A stretch of DNA of 64,000 bases. It comes from an uncultured delta proteobacterium (GTDB taxonomy: Bacteria > Desulfobacterota > Desulfovibrionia > Desulfovibrionales > Desulfovibrionaceae). The translations under genes were made by a program, and so were the position numbers. A model generated the notes under the pieces. It worked only from the letters and a program-made list of their open reading frames with translations. It was not told the DNA's origin and did no database searches. Below are positions 9,312 to 21,035 of this stretch, piece after piece. The first letter of the stretch is position 1. The number at the start of each line of letters is the position of its first letter. Where the stretch lies: positions 62,001-126,000 of the forward strand of contig CAILNX010000043.1 in NCBI GenBank assembly GCA_903835685.1, read 5' to 3'.

Positions 9312-11136
9312 TTCCACCGGCCAGGAGGACCCCAAGGGGGGACTCCTCCTTCTGTACGGTCTCGTGCTCGGACTGTTTTGCCTGTTCGTGGTCCGTTTCT
9401 GGTTCCTCCAGGTGCTCAAGGGGGATTACTACCTGGGCAAGTCCCGGGAGAACCGCCTCCGCCAATCCTCCATCTACGCCCCCCGGGGGCTCATCCGGGA
9501 GCGGGCCGGGGACATCCTGGTCTCCAATGAACCGGCCTACGCCCTGGGCCTGGTGCGCGAGGAATGCGTCAACGTGGAGAAGACCCTGCGCCAGGTCAGC
9601 CAGTGGACCGGCACGGACTACGACCGGATGATGGAGATCTACAAACGCGGCAAGCGCAAGCTCAAACCCTTTGAGCCCATCATCCTGTCCCAGGACATCC
9701 CCTTTGAGGTCCTGGCCCAGATCGAGGCCAACAGCCTGCGCTGGCCCGGGCTGGAAATCATCACCCGGCGCGGCCGCCACTACAAGCAGGGGGTGCTCAT
9801 GGCCCACGTGCTGGGGTACGTGGCCGAGGCCAACGAAGAGGAAATGGAAAAGGATTCGGACCTGGCCATGGGCGACACCGTGGGCAAGCAGGGTCTGGAA
9901 TACGTGCTGGAAAAGCGCCTGCGCGGGGTCAAGGGCGTGCGCCAGGTGGAGGTGGACGCCACCGGTCGGCCCATGGGCGAAACCGTGGTCCAGCCCGCCC
10001 GGCCGGGCGAGGACATCACCCTGTCCATTGATCTGAAGACCCAGCAACTCGGCATGGAGATGCTCAAGGGCAAGACCGGGGCCGTGGTGGTCATGGAGGC
10101 GGACACCGGCCGTCTGATGGCCCTGGTCAGCGCCCCCTCCTTTGACTCCAACGCCTTTGCCGCGGGACTCAGTACCGAGGACTGGCGCAAGCTGCGCGAC
10201 GACGAGGCCCACCCCCTGCAGAACCGGGCCATCCAGAGCGTGTACCCGCCTGGGTCGGTGTTCAAGCTGGTCATGGCCAGCACCGCCCTGGCCGAGGGGA
10301 TCATCAACCCCAAGGAGACCGTGCACTGCACCGGGGAGATCACCTACGGGACCCACCTGTTCCGCTGCTGGAAAAAGGGCGGGCACGGCACCATGAACAT
10401 GCACGACGCCCTGGTCCAGTCCTGCGACGTGTACTTCTACCGCCTGGGGGAAAAGCTCGGCGTGGACCGCATCAGCCGGTTCGCCAAACAGGCCGGATTC
10501 GGGGGGCTCACGGGCATCGACCTGCCCCATGAAAAGGCCGGGATCATTCCCTCGCGGGAATGGAAGCTCAAGCGCTTCGGCGAGCGCTGGACCGGGGGCG
10601 AGAACCTGAACCTGGCCATCGGCCAGGGCTACACCGTGGTCTCGCCCCTGCAGGTGGCCCGGTTCGTCGCGGCCCTGGTCAACGGCGGGAAAATGCTCAA
10701 GCCCGCGCTCCTGGCCAACGAACCGCCCACCCTCAAGGGCCAGATCCCCCTGGCCCCGGAGAAGCTGGCCCTCGTCCGCCAGGCCATGATCGACACCGTG
10801 GAGACCCCCCAGGGCACGGCCAAGCGCCTGGCCACGCCCGGGGTGGTGGTCGGGGCCAAGACCGGCACGGCCCAGGTGGTCCGCTTGACGGACAAGCTCA
10901 AGGAAATGAAGGACGAGCAGATCCCCTATAAATTCCGGGACCATGCCTGGATGGCCGCCTTTGGTGAAAAAGGGGACAAACGCTACGCCGTGGTGGCCAT
11001 GGTGGAGCACGGGATACACGGCGCCTCGGGCGCTGGCCCGGTGGTCAAGGCCATGTTCGATTATCTTTTCGACGGCAAATGGCCGTCCGGTGTGCTGGCC
11101 ACGGAAACCCAGGGCCAGGACCCGGGAGGAGACTAG
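9295..11136 (+). CDS. mrdA: Penicillin-binding protein 2, peptidoglycan transpeptidase of the elongasome
   Basis: A 613-residue class B penicillin-binding protein. One N-terminal membrane helix (about residues 17-40) anchors it. The dimerisation/pedestal region runs to about residue 240 and includes the RENRLRQSSIYAPRGLI signature. The transpeptidase domain has the active-site motif SVFK in YPPGSVFKLVMAS near residue 322, SCD in QSCDVYFYRLG, and KTGTAQV near residue 522. It crosslinks side-wall peptidoglycan made by RodA, whose gene follows after 4 bases. It overlaps mreD upstream. Confidence 0.97.
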   Translation: MSRLSDSTGQEDPKGGLLLLYGLVLGLFCLFVVRFWFLQVLKGDYYLGKSRENRLRQSSIYAPRGLIRERAGDILVSNEPAYALGLVREECVNVEKTLRQVSQWTGTDYDRMMEIYKRGKRKLKPFEPIILSQDIPFEVLAQIEANSLRWPGLEIITRRGRHYKQGVLMAHVLGYVAEANEEEMEKDSDLAMGDTVGKQGLEYVLEKRLRGVKGVRQVEVDATGRPMGETVVQPARPGEDITLSIDLKTQQLGMEMLKGKTGAVVVMEADTGRLMALVSAPSFDSNAFAAGLSTEDWRKLRDDEAHPLQNRAIQSVYPPGSVFKLVMASTALAEGIINPKETVHCTGEITYGTHLFRCWKKGGHGTMNMHDALVQSCDVYFYRLGEKLGVDRISRFAKQAGFGGLTGIDLPHEKAGIIPSREWKLKRFGERWTGGENLNLAIGQGYTVVSPLQVARFVAALVNGGKMLKPALLANEPPTLKGQIPLAPEKLALVRQAMIDTVETPQGTAKRLATPGVVVGAKTGTAQVVRLTDKLKEMKDEQIPYKFRDHAWMAAFGEKGDKRYAVVAMVEHGIHGASGAGPVVKAMFDYLFDGKWPSGVLATETQGQDPGGD

Positions 11137-11140
11137 CCCC

Positions 11141-12253
11141 ATGCCCATGGATCGCCGCCTCTTCCAGCACATCAACTGGCTGCTCCTGGGCCTGGCCGCC
11201 GTGCTGTTCCTCATGGGGGTCTTGAACCTCTATTCGGCCAGCGGCTATCGCCTGGAAGACGGCATGAGCGTGAACCCCTATTACCAGAAACAACTCATCT
11301 GGGGGGGCTTTGGCCTGTGCGGCCTGGTGGCCTGCATGCTGTTTGACTACCGGCATTTGAAGACCGTGGCCTGGCCCCTGTTCCTGGTCTCCATCCTGTG
11401 CCTGGGCGGGGTATTTGTGGCCGGAAAGACAATCTACGGGGCCAAGCGCTGGCTGTCTCTGGGTTTCTTCAATTTCCAGCCCAGCGAACTGGCCAAGATC
11501 AGCATCCTCATCTTGGGCGCGCGCCTCTTGGCCCGGGAGCAGACCCGCCTGGACTTCCGGCGGCTCTTCGGCATCCTGGCCCTGGGGCTCGTCCCCACCC
11601 TGCTGGTCATCAAGCAGCCGGACCTGGGCTCGGGCATGAACATCCTGCTCATCCTCCTGGGCATGATCCTGTTCCGGGGCTTAAAACCCCTGGTGCTCAA
11701 GGTCTGCCTGGTGCTCGGGCCGTGCATTCCGCCCCTGGGCTGGTTCGTGCTGCGCGACTACCAGAAGCGGCGCATCACCTCCTTCCTGGATCCAGCCTCG
11801 GACCCTTTAGGCTCGGGCTACCACATCATCCAATCCCAGATCGCCATCGGGTCGGGCAAGTTCTGGGGCAAGGGCTTTCTGGCCGGGACCCAGAGCCAGC
11901 TCCGGTTTTTGCCGGAAAAGCATACGGACTTCGCCCTGGCCGTGTTCGGCGAGGAATGGGGGTTCGTGGGCACCTTCATGCTGCTCAGCCTGTTCTGCCT
12001 GTTTTTGGCCCAACTGGTCAGCGCGGCCCGGGAGGCCAAGGACCCCTTTGGCACCTTCCTGGTGGCCGGGGTGTTCTTTTATTTTTTCTGGCAAATTCTT
12101 ATCAATATGGGTATGGTTTTGGGCCTCATGCCTGTGGTGGGAATCCCCCTCCCGTTCATAAGTTACGGCGGCAGCGCAACACTGGTCAATTTCTGCCTGC
12201 TCGGAATCGTGCTCAATGTGTCCATGCGCAGATTCATGTTCAAACGCTCGTGA
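11141..12253 (+). CDS. rodA: RodA, SEDS-family peptidoglycan glycosyltransferase
   Basis: A 370-residue polytopic membrane protein with about ten helices. SEDS hallmarks include the GAKRWLSLGFFNFQPSEL block, KQPDLGSG, the ITSFLDP stretch of the large periplasmic loop, and the C-terminal GIPLPFISYGGSATL. It polymerises glycan strands from lipid II and works as a pair with PBP2. The ATG at 11141 follows GGAGGAGA and is 4 bases past the mrdA stop; the in-frame extension upstream lies inside mrdA and is rejected. Confidence 0.97.
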   Translation: MPMDRRLFQHINWLLLGLAAVLFLMGVLNLYSASGYRLEDGMSVNPYYQKQLIWGGFGLCGLVACMLFDYRHLKTVAWPLFLVSILCLGGVFVAGKTIYGAKRWLSLGFFNFQPSELAKISILILGARLLAREQTRLDFRRLFGILALGLVPTLLVIKQPDLGSGMNILLILLGMILFRGLKPLVLKVCLVLGPCIPPLGWFVLRDYQKRRITSFLDPASDPLGSGYHIIQSQIAIGSGKFWGKGFLAGTQSQLRFLPEKHTDFALAVFGEEWGFVGTFMLLSLFCLFLAQLVSAAREAKDPFGTFLVAGVFFYFFWQILINMGMVLGLMPVVGIPLPFISYGGSATLVNFCLLGIVLNVSMRRFMFKRS

Positions 12254-12269
12254 CCGGGCTGGGGTGAAA

Positions 12270-12677
12270 ATGTTCTGGGGAAAAAAGGAGCGGACCATGG
12301 CCAAGGACGAAATCAATGCCTTTCTGGGCGTTGGCACCAACTACCAGGGCAAGCTCAACTTCCAGGGGGCTGTGCGCATCGACGGCCATTTCCAGGGAGA
12401 AGTGGAGTCCGAAGGGACCCTGGTGGTCGGCAAGGAGGCCCAGGTGGACGGACAGTTCCACGTGGGGCAACTGGTTTTGAGCGGCCATCTGCGCGGCGAA
12501 GTCCAGGCCTCTTCCCGGGTGGTGCTGCACAAGACGGCGGATCTTCAGGGCAATGTGCGCACCCCGATCCTGGTCATGGAGGAAGGGGCCGTGCTGGAAG
12601 GCCGGGTGACCATGAATGCGGACACCCCAGCCGAGCCCGAGGATATCGACCTGGACGCGGCCCGGGAACGGCTTTGA
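12270..12677 (+). CDS. Bactofilin (polymer-forming cytoskeletal protein)
   Basis: A 135-residue protein with a central right-handed beta-helix of bactofilin type: the start INAFLGVGTNYQGKL, the VRIDGHFQGEV repeat and regular hydrophobic beta steps to about residue 115, then an acidic tail. Bactofilins polymerise without nucleotide and recruit wall enzymes, which fits its place after the rod-shape operon. Two starts are possible. The ATG at 12270 gives a typical MFWGKKER beginning, while the ATG at 12297 has the better ribosome site (GGAG 6 bases upstream). I keep 12270 because the basic N-terminus is family-like. Confidence 0.88.
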   Translation: MFWGKKERTMAKDEINAFLGVGTNYQGKLNFQGAVRIDGHFQGEVESEGTLVVGKEAQVDGQFHVGQLVLSGHLRGEVQASSRVVLHKTADLQGNVRTPILVMEEGAVLEGRVTMNADTPAEPEDIDLDAARERL

Positions 12678-12748
12678 GCAAAAAGTGAACAAGCGTCGCA
12701 GATTATGGTTTTTCTTCTCTTTTCCTTCACTGTTTTGCCCAGAGGGGT

Positions 12749-12777
12749 TTGACAGTTTCCCGAGAATTAGCTAAAGG
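12749..12777 (+). promoter_or_regulatory. Promoter of the atp operon
   Basis: A perfect TTGACA (12749-12754) and TAAAGG (12772-12777) are separated by 17 bases, and lie 45 bases before the first atp gene. The weak -10 resembles those of the second porin (TAAAAG) and hisD (TAAGCC) in this window. A second TTGACA near 12793 has no matching -10. Confidence 0.65.
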
Positions 12778-12822
12778 GCCACTGGTTTTGACAAAAAATT
12801 CACAACCTCGCCGGGGGCTTCC

Positions 12823-13245
12823 ATGATCGATCTTGATTACAGTTTTTTTATCCAACTGGTCAATTTCCTTATTACTATTGTCGTCCTCAACACCTTTTTG
12901 ATCCGGCCCATCCGGGGACAGATCAAACAGCGTGCCGATCACATGGCCGAGCGCATGGGCGAGATCGAGAAGTTCGGGAGCCAGGCCGAGAACAAGATTC
13001 TGGTCTATGAAGCGGCCCTGGACGCCGCCCGCAAGAAGGGCGTGGACATGCGCAACCATTTGAAGGAAGAAGGCACGGCTGAAGAGGCCAAGCTGATGGA
13101 AACGGCCAACCAGCAGGCCGTAAGCGCGATCAAGGCCGCCCGCGAGGCCATTGCCGCCCAGGCCAAAGAGGCCATGGGCAAACTGAGGGCCGAGGTGGGG
13201 AATTTTGCCAAGCTGGCCGCGACGAAAATTCTCGGCCAGAACTAG
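12823..13245 (+). CDS. ATP synthase F0 subunit b' (short b-type stator)
   Basis: A 140-residue stator subunit with one N-terminal membrane helix (about residues 7-27, FFIQLVNFLITIVVL) and a long charged helix up to the C-terminus. It is the first of two b-type genes; together the products probably form a heterodimeric peripheral stalk. Subunits a and c are not in this window, so the proton-channel genes must be elsewhere, as is common in these bacteria. It starts 46 bases after the promoter. Confidence 0.88.
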   Translation: MIDLDYSFFIQLVNFLITIVVLNTFLIRPIRGQIKQRADHMAERMGEIEKFGSQAENKILVYEAALDAARKKGVDMRNHLKEEGTAEEAKLMETANQQAVSAIKAAREAIAAQAKEAMGKLRAEVGNFAKLAATKILGQN

Positions 13246-13270
13246 GGCCGACGCAAAGGAGGGGGCAGAC

Positions 13271-13840
13271 GTGTTGAAACGGTTCGGTTTTATGATCCCG
13301 ACAGCCCTTGGCATGCTGCTCATCGCCACGGGCGCTTTCGCCTCGGGTGGTGAGGAACATCACATTCCCTGGGCGGATTACGGCTTTCGGATGACCAACT
13401 TCGTGATCTTTGCCTTTCTGCTCTACAAGTTCTTCGGCAAACAGGCCGCGGACTTCTTCGGAGGGCGGATCCTGGGCATCAGGAAGGATCTCGAAGACCT
13501 GGAAGCCCGCAAGGCCGAGGCCGCCAAGAGGCTGGCCGAAGTGGAAAAGAGCATCGCCAACATCGAGCAGGAGAAGGCCGCCATCCTGGAGCAAGCCCGC
13601 CAGCAGGGCGAGACCATGAAGGAAGCCATCATCGCCAAGGCCCAAAAGGCCGCCGCCCTGATCGCCGAGCAGGCCAAGACCTCGGCCACCAACGAGGCCA
13701 AGGCTGAACTGGAGCGCATGCGCGCCGAGATGGCCGACCTGATCGTGGCCGCCGCGCGCACGTTGGTTGAGGAACAGCTCTCCGAGAAGGGCCACGAAAA
13801 GCTCGTTGACGAATACTTAACAAAGGTGGTGCTCAATTGA
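13271..13840 (+). CDS. atpF: ATP synthase F0 subunit b
   Basis: A 189-residue b subunit. The N-terminus looks like a cleavable signal or a first helix (residues 5-23, ending GAFASGGEEHH), followed by the true membrane anchor (about 33-48) and a long, alanine- and glutamate-rich coiled coil that forms the stalk. This extra N-terminal hydrophobic segment is frequent in deltaproteobacterial b subunits. The GTG start at 13271 is chosen because an AAAGGAGGGGG site lies just upstream. Confidence 0.9.
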   Translation: MLKRFGFMIPTALGMLLIATGAFASGGEEHHIPWADYGFRMTNFVIFAFLLYKFFGKQAADFFGGRILGIRKDLEDLEARKAEAAKRLAEVEKSIANIEQEKAAILEQARQQGETMKEAIIAKAQKAAALIAEQAKTSATNEAKAELERMRAEMADLIVAAARTLVEEQLSEKGHEKLVDEYLTKVVLN

Positions 13841-14388
13841 CCGGCAACATCGTCTCCCGCAGGTATGCCAAAGCCCTGTTCACCGTGGGCGGCGGCAAGG
13901 GCGGTGACGCTCAGGCCAGTCTCGGGAAAGAGCTGGCTGACTTGGCTGGGGCCCTGGAAGGGTCACCCGAAGCGCTGAGATTCTTCAAGAATCCCCTGTT
14001 CAGCGCCGAGGAAAAGCGCAAGGTTCTGGGCCAGATGACCCAGAAACTGTCCACGTCCCAGGTGGCGCAGAATTTCTGCAATCTCCTGGCCGACAAGGAC
14101 CGCCTGGCCTTCCTTCCGGATATCTCCTCCGGATACACCGAGCTTCTGGACCAGGTCTCGGGCCTGATCCGGGGCGAGCTTGTCACTGCCGTTCCCCTTT
14201 CGGCCGACAAGCAGAAGGAGATTCAGACCAAGCTTGAGCAGCAGACGGGCAAAAAGCTCGTCCTGACCTTCGCCACGGACAAGGACATTCTGGGCGGCAT
14301 CGTGATCAAGATCTCGGATCGGGTTCTTGACGCGAGCATCAAGGCCCAGCTGCATATTTTGAAAGAAACCATTAAGAGGGGTGAGTAG
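13837..14388 (+). CDS. atpH: ATP synthase F1 subunit delta
   Basis: A 183-residue OSCP/delta subunit that joins the peripheral stalk to the top of F1. The N-terminal helical domain begins [17 protein letters not shown], and the C-terminal domain contains the family block [20 protein letters not shown]. The start is an unusual TTG that overlaps the atpF stop (TTGA), so translation very likely depends on coupling to atpF. No other start with the family N-terminus is available. Confidence 0.95.
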   Translation: MTGNIVSRRYAKALFTVGGGKGGDAQASLGKELADLAGALEGSPEALRFFKNPLFSAEEKRKVLGQMTQKLSTSQVAQNFCNLLADKDRLAFLPDISSGYTELLDQVSGLIRGELVTAVPLSADKQKEIQTKLEQQTGKKLVLTFATDKDILGGIVIKISDRVLDASIKAQLHILKETIKRGE

Positions 14389-14392
14389 GGCC

Positions 14393-15901
<1,509 letters not shown>

Positions 15902-15920
15902 AGCCGGACAGGGGTAATCG

Positions 15921-16793
15921 ATGGCTTCCCTCAAGGACGTTAAAGTAAAGATCGCGGCGGTCAAGAAGACCAAGCAGATCACCAAGGCCATGAACATGGT
16001 GGCCTCGGCGAAGTTGCGCGGCGCTCAGAGTCGAATCGAGCGCTTCCGCCCCTACGCCGACAAGTTCTACGAGATGCTTGGGGAATTGGCCAAGGGCGCG
16101 GACGAGTCCGTCCATCCGCTGCTGGCCGTGCACGAGGAGATCAAGACCACGGCTATCGTGCTCATCACCTCGGATCGCGGGCTGTGCGGCAGCTTCAACA
16201 CCAACCTCATCAACGCCGCCAACAAGCTGGCCAAGGCCAAAACGGCCGAGGGCAAGACGGTGAAGTTCTACTGCATCGGCAAGAAGGGTCGCGATTTCTT
16301 CCGGAAACAGCCGTATGAAATCGTGATGCAGCAGGCGGGCGTCATGAACGCCTTTGACTTCAGCCTGGCCAGTTCAGTGGGTTCGGAGATCATCAACGCC
16401 TATCTCTCCGGCGCTCTGGACGAAGTCGTGCTGGTTTACGGTAAGTTCGTGAGCGTGGCCAAGCAGCTTCCCACCCAGCAGACCATCCTGCCCATGGCCG
16501 ACCAGGCCGTGAGCGAGACCAAGGGCTCTTCCAAGGACTACATCTACGAGCCTTCGGTTGAGGGTCTTCTGGCCGAACTGCTTCCCCGGTTCATCAACGT
16601 CCAAGTCTACCGCGGACTGCTGGACACTTCGACCAGTGAGCACGCGGCCCGCATGGCGGCAATGGACAACGCCACCAGGGCCTGCGACGACATGGTTGGG
16701 GCCCTGACGCTTCTGTACAACAAGACCCGTCAGACCACCATTACCAAAGAGCTGATGGATATCGTCGGCGGCGCTGAGGCGCTGAAAGGATAA
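15921..16793 (+). CDS. atpG: ATP synthase F1 subunit gamma
   Basis: A 290-residue rotor subunit. The N-terminal helix carries the typical ASLKDVKVKIAAVKKTKQITKAMNMVA pattern, interrupted here only for brevity, and the SDRGLCGSFN block follows near residue 77. The C-terminal helix contains MDNATRACDDM and ends near the coupling helix. Rotation of this subunit in the alpha3beta3 ring couples proton flow to catalysis. It sits between atpA and atpD in the usual order. Confidence 0.97.
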   Translation: MASLKDVKVKIAAVKKTKQITKAMNMVASAKLRGAQSRIERFRPYADKFYEMLGELAKGADESVHPLLAVHEEIKTTAIVLITSDRGLCGSFNTNLINAANKLAKAKTAEGKTVKFYCIGKKGRDFFRKQPYEIVMQQAGVMNAFDFSLASSVGSEIINAYLSGALDEVVLVYGKFVSVAKQLPTQQTILPMADQAVSETKGSSKDYIYEPSVEGLLAELLPRFINVQVYRGLLDTSTSEHAARMAAMDNATRACDDMVGALTLLYNKTRQTTITKELMDIVGGAEALKG

Positions 16794-16805
16794 CAAGGGG
16801 GCTAG

Positions 16806-18212
<1,407 letters not shown>

Positions 18213-18226
18213 GCTTATGGATAACC

Positions 18227-18250
18227 GGAGGGGCTTAAGACAGCCCCTCC
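18227..18250 (+). other. Perfect hairpin between atpD and atpC
   Basis: GGAGGGGCT (18227-18235) and AGCCCCTCC (18242-18250) form a 9-bp stem with a 6-base loop. No T run follows, so it is not a typical terminator. It lies 14 bases after the atpD stop and just before the ribosome site of atpC. It could protect the upstream mRNA or lower epsilon synthesis, which is needed at one copy per three beta. Confidence 0.7.
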
Positions 18251-18265
18251 CGATAGGATACGCAC

Positions 18266-18694
18266 ATGGCCAAAAAACTTCTTCTCGAAGTCGTCACTCC
18301 TGAGCGGAAGGTTCTGTCCCAGGAAGTGGACTATGTCGGCGCGCCCGGCATCGAGGGCGAATTCGGCGTTCTGCCGCTCCACGTGCCCTTCCTGTCCGCC
18401 CTGGGCATCGGCAACCTGTACTACAAGGACGGGGGCAAGACCCACTACGTGTTCGTGGCCGGCGGCTTTGCCGAGGTCGGCGCGGATCGGGTCACCATTC
18501 TGGCCGAAGTGGCCGAGCGGGCTGCGGAGATCGACGTGGACCGGGCCTTGAAAGCCCGGGAACGGGCCCAGGCCAGGCTGGTCAAGATCCAGGAAAACAT
18601 GGACCATGCCTACGCCCAGTCCGCCCTGCAACGCGCCTTGGCCCGCATGAGCTGCATTGACGCGGCCAAAAAGGCCGGGACCTTCATCGTCTAG
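18266..18694 (+). CDS. atpC: ATP synthase F1 subunit epsilon
   Basis: A 142-residue central-stalk subunit. The N-terminal beta-sandwich contains the family landmarks [13 protein letters not shown] and the FVAGGFAEV strand; the C-terminal part is the two-helix inhibitory arm (residues 90-140). It binds gamma and can brake ATP hydrolysis. It is the last gene of the atp operon and is followed within 30 bases by a strong terminator. Its ribosome site AGGA is modest, 8 bases before the ATG. Confidence 0.95.
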   Translation: MAKKLLLEVVTPERKVLSQEVDYVGAPGIEGEFGVLPLHVPFLSALGIGNLYYKDGGKTHYVFVAGGFAEVGADRVTILAEVAERAAEIDVDRALKARERAQARLVKIQENMDHAYAQSALQRALARMSCIDAAKKAGTFIV

Positions 18695-18723
18695 CGCCCC
18701 TGCGCGGCTGAAATGAAAAAAAG

Positions 18724-18752
18724 GCAGGCCGTGCTCGGCCTGCTTTTTTTTT
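18724..18752 (+). terminator. Rho-independent terminator of the atp operon
   Basis: GCAGGCC (18724-18730) pairs with GGCCTGC (18737-18743), followed by nine T (18744-18752). An A run precedes the stem, so it may also act on the other strand. glmU begins 14 bases later, so its promoter must overlap this area or transcription must read through. Confidence 0.9.
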
Positions 18753-18766
18753 AACCCGGAGTACCG

Positions 18767-20146
18767 ATGACCCCGCAAAAATATTGCGCCGTGATTCTGG
18801 CCGCTGGCAAGGGAACCCGCATGCACTCGTCAGGGCCCAAGGTGCTCAAAACCCTTTTGGGCGAGCCCATGCTCCACTACGTGTACGCGGCCCTGGACCA
18901 GGTCCTGGGGTCCGAGGCCTACACCGTGGTCGGACACGGGGCGGACCAGGTGGCCGGGGCCTTTCCTGACCGCGCCGCCTCCTTCATCATTCAGGAGCAG
19001 CAACTGGGCACGGGCCACGCCTTTACCACGGCCTGGGAGGCCGTCAAGGACACCGGGGTCACCCACTGCCTGGTGGTCAACGGGGACACCCCCCTGCTGC
19101 CGCCTGCGGCCATCCGGCGCCTCCTGGACGAGTCCGCGGCAGCCACGGCCGACCTGGTTTTTTTAAGCATCACCCCGGAGGATCCGGCGGCCTTCGGCCG
19201 GGTGGTGCGCGACGAAAACGGCCAGGTGTCGGCCATCGTGGAGGCCAAGGACTACGATCCGGCAGCCCATGGCCCGGCCACGGGCGAAATCAACGCAGGC
19301 ATCTACCTTTTCCGCATGTCCTTTGTGGCCCCCCTGCTCCCCCGACTGACCAACGACAACAAGAGCGGGGAATACTACATCACGGACCTGGCGGCTTTGG
19401 CCCTTGAGGCCGGGGGCAAGGTCCTGGCCGTGAACATGGGAGACGCCCCGGAACTCCTGGGGGTCAACTCCGGGGTCGAGCTGGTCCGGGCCGAGCGGTA
19501 TCTGCGCAAAAGCCTGGTCAACGCCTGGACCCTGCGCGGCGTGCTCATCCGCCGTCCCGGCCAGGTGGTCATCGGCCCCCGGGCGCGCCTGGCCCCGGGC
19601 GTGGAGATCGCCGGGCCAGCCGAGATACTGGGCCAGAGCGACATCGGGCCGGATACCCTGATCGGGTCCAGCACCATCATCATCGACTCACACCTCGTCG
19701 GATGCGAGATCAAGCCCTTCTCCCACCTGGAGGGCGCAATGGTGGAGACCGGGGCGGTCATCGGCCCCTTTGCCCGCTTGCGGCCCGGGGCCGTGGTGCG
19801 CACCAAGGCCCGGGTGGGCAATTTCGTGGAGATGAAGAAGTCCGAACTGGGACCCGGGGCCAAGGCCGGTCATCTGACCTATCTGGGCGACGCCCAGGTA
19901 GGGGCCGAAGCCAATATCGGGGCCGGAACCATCACCTGCAATTATGACGGAAAAAAGAAACATGTGACAAAAATCGGCCAGCACGCCTTCATCGGGAGCA
20001 ACACGGCCCTGGTGGCCCCGGTGAGCGTGGGCGAGAACGCCATGGTGGGCGCGGGTTCGGTCATCACCCAGGACGTGCCCGACGGACATCTGGGCATCTC
20101 CCGGCCGGAGCAGAAGAATATCCCCAGAAAACAGAACAAGGCTTGA
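18767..20146 (+). CDS. glmU: Bifunctional GlmU: GlcN-1-P acetyltransferase and UDP-GlcNAc pyrophosphorylase
   Basis: A 459-residue cytoplasmic enzyme making UDP-GlcNAc for peptidoglycan and LPS. The N-terminal uridyltransferase domain has the nucleotide loop VILAAGKGTRMHSSGPKVL near residues 9-27 and the VNGDTPLL block. From about residue 250 the left-handed beta-helix of hexapeptide repeats follows, with the catalytic region GHLTYLGDAQVG and NIGAGTITCNYDG. A GGAG site precedes the ATG. The position between the atp operon and division genes gives no special regulatory hint. Confidence 0.97.
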   Translation: MTPQKYCAVILAAGKGTRMHSSGPKVLKTLLGEPMLHYVYAALDQVLGSEAYTVVGHGADQVAGAFPDRAASFIIQEQQLGTGHAFTTAWEAVKDTGVTHCLVVNGDTPLLPPAAIRRLLDESAAATADLVFLSITPEDPAAFGRVVRDENGQVSAIVEAKDYDPAAHGPATGEINAGIYLFRMSFVAPLLPRLTNDNKSGEYYITDLAALALEAGGKVLAVNMGDAPELLGVNSGVELVRAERYLRKSLVNAWTLRGVLIRRPGQVVIGPRARLAPGVEIAGPAEILGQSDIGPDTLIGSSTIIIDSHLVGCEIKPFSHLEGAMVETGAVIGPFARLRPGAVVRTKARVGNFVEMKKSELGPGAKAGHLTYLGDAQVGAEANIGAGTITCNYDGKKKHVTKIGQHAFIGSNTALVAPVSVGENAMVGAGSVITQDVPDGHLGISRPEQKNIPRKQNKA

Positions 20147-20178
20147 TTTTTGCTTTCATCCGAGGTAGGGCGGTGCAC

Positions 20179-20355
20179 ATGGAAGCTATTATCCAATTGG
20201 AGGAACGGTTCACGCGCATGACCCAACGCATCCGGGAACTGGAGCAGGAAAACCGGCTCCTGAAAGAAGAACTGGAGAGCGAGCAGGTGGGCAAGCGAAC
20301 TGTTCAGGAACGCATCGAACAACTCTTGAACCGGATTCAAGAGGAGATAGGTTGA
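20179..20355 (+). CDS. Small ZapB-like coiled-coil protein
   Basis: A 58-residue protein that is one continuous heptad-repeat coiled coil (IQLEERFTRMTQRIRELEQENRLL and onward). Size, charge pattern and position directly before zapA fit the ZapB/YiiU group of division factors, which in E. coli link ZapA-decorated FtsZ rings to MatP. Sequence similarity among such short coiled coils is weak evidence, so the functional call rests on context. The ATG at 20179 is preceded by AGGTAGGG; a GTG two codons earlier is also possible. Confidence 0.6.
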   Translation: MEAIIQLEERFTRMTQRIRELEQENRLLKEELESEQVGKRTVQERIEQLLNRIQEEIG

Positions 20356-20368
20356 TCGGCGGGGTCCG

Positions 20369-20623
20369 ATGCCGCGCTATAATCTGCCCTTGGTAGGGCT
20401 GGAGATATCCTTCAAGACGGATGCGGACGAAGCCCGCATTCAGGCTGCCAAGGAGCTTATCGAAGAGCGGTATAAGAGCTTGGCCAAAAACGGAAGCACC
20501 ATCAGTAAAGAAAAGCTGCTGGCCTGTCTGGCCTTGAGTCTGGCTGACGATTACCTCGAAGAGAGTCAGCGGCTTGAGGCGTTGGAAGCGAAAATAAACA
20601 AGCTCCTGCAAGGGGGCATGTGA
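20369..20623 (+). CDS. zapA: Cell division protein ZapA
   Basis: An 84-residue FtsZ-ring stabiliser. The N-terminal beta-hairpin (YNLPLVGLEISFKTDADEARI) and the long C-terminal coiled-coil helix match ZapA. It starts 13 bases after the zapB-like gene and is followed directly by the 6S RNA, an arrangement known in many proteobacteria. It should act in the cytoplasm by crosslinking FtsZ protofilaments. Confidence 0.85.
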   Translation: MPRYNLPLVGLEISFKTDADEARIQAAKELIEERYKSLAKNGSTISKEKLLACLALSLADDYLEESQRLEALEAKINKLLQGGM

Positions 20624-20632
20624 TCTTGGACA

Positions 20633-20829
20633 GAGGAATGTCACATCCCCTGGGGGGCGCGTGATTGCATCTACAGGGTTCCGAACCAATATGCATACAA
20701 AGGGAGCCTCCACTCGTGCGCCCGTGCGCAGGCCCGGCCTCGGCCGGGAAGCCTGAAGGCGCGCAGGAAGCCCCCACCTGGTGAACCAGGTTCGAACACG
20801 TAGGCGACACGGCATCCTCGGGGGTTTTT
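20633..20829 (+). ncRNA. ssrS: 6S RNA (regulator of RNA polymerase)
   Basis: No reading frame fits here, but the sequence folds as 6S RNA. The closing stem pairs GAGG-AATGTC (20633-20642) with GGCATCCTC (20811-20819), with one bulge and one G-U pair. The 3' half follows the E. coli order: CACCTGGTGAACCAGGTTC, then GGCGACACGGCATC. The interior is GC-rich helices around a large central bubble, and a T run (20825-20829) ends the transcript. 6S RNA mimics an open promoter and binds sigma-70 RNA polymerase in stationary phase. Its place after zapA agrees with its usual linkage. Ends are approximate. Confidence 0.85.
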
Positions 20830-21035
20830 CAGTCCAGCGATTTTTCGGGAAAGACAACGGTACACTCCCGCCGACAGCAAAGGGGAGCCCGAAAATCGCC
20901 ATGAATGACAGACCTTGAGCCAACCAACAGACAGAGTACCCAGCCTTTTCCCGCTTCCGCCGCCAGGCTCCCCCATCGGCATCGCCCCAGCGACAGCCTG
21001 CCTTTTGCTTTCCGGATCGCCCATGGGAGGCCACC

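Noticed and set aside
9115-11214. Very long minus-strand open frame opposite mrdA
   Set aside because: High GC3 in mrdA removes stops from the opposite strand; the protein is repetitive and low in complexity.
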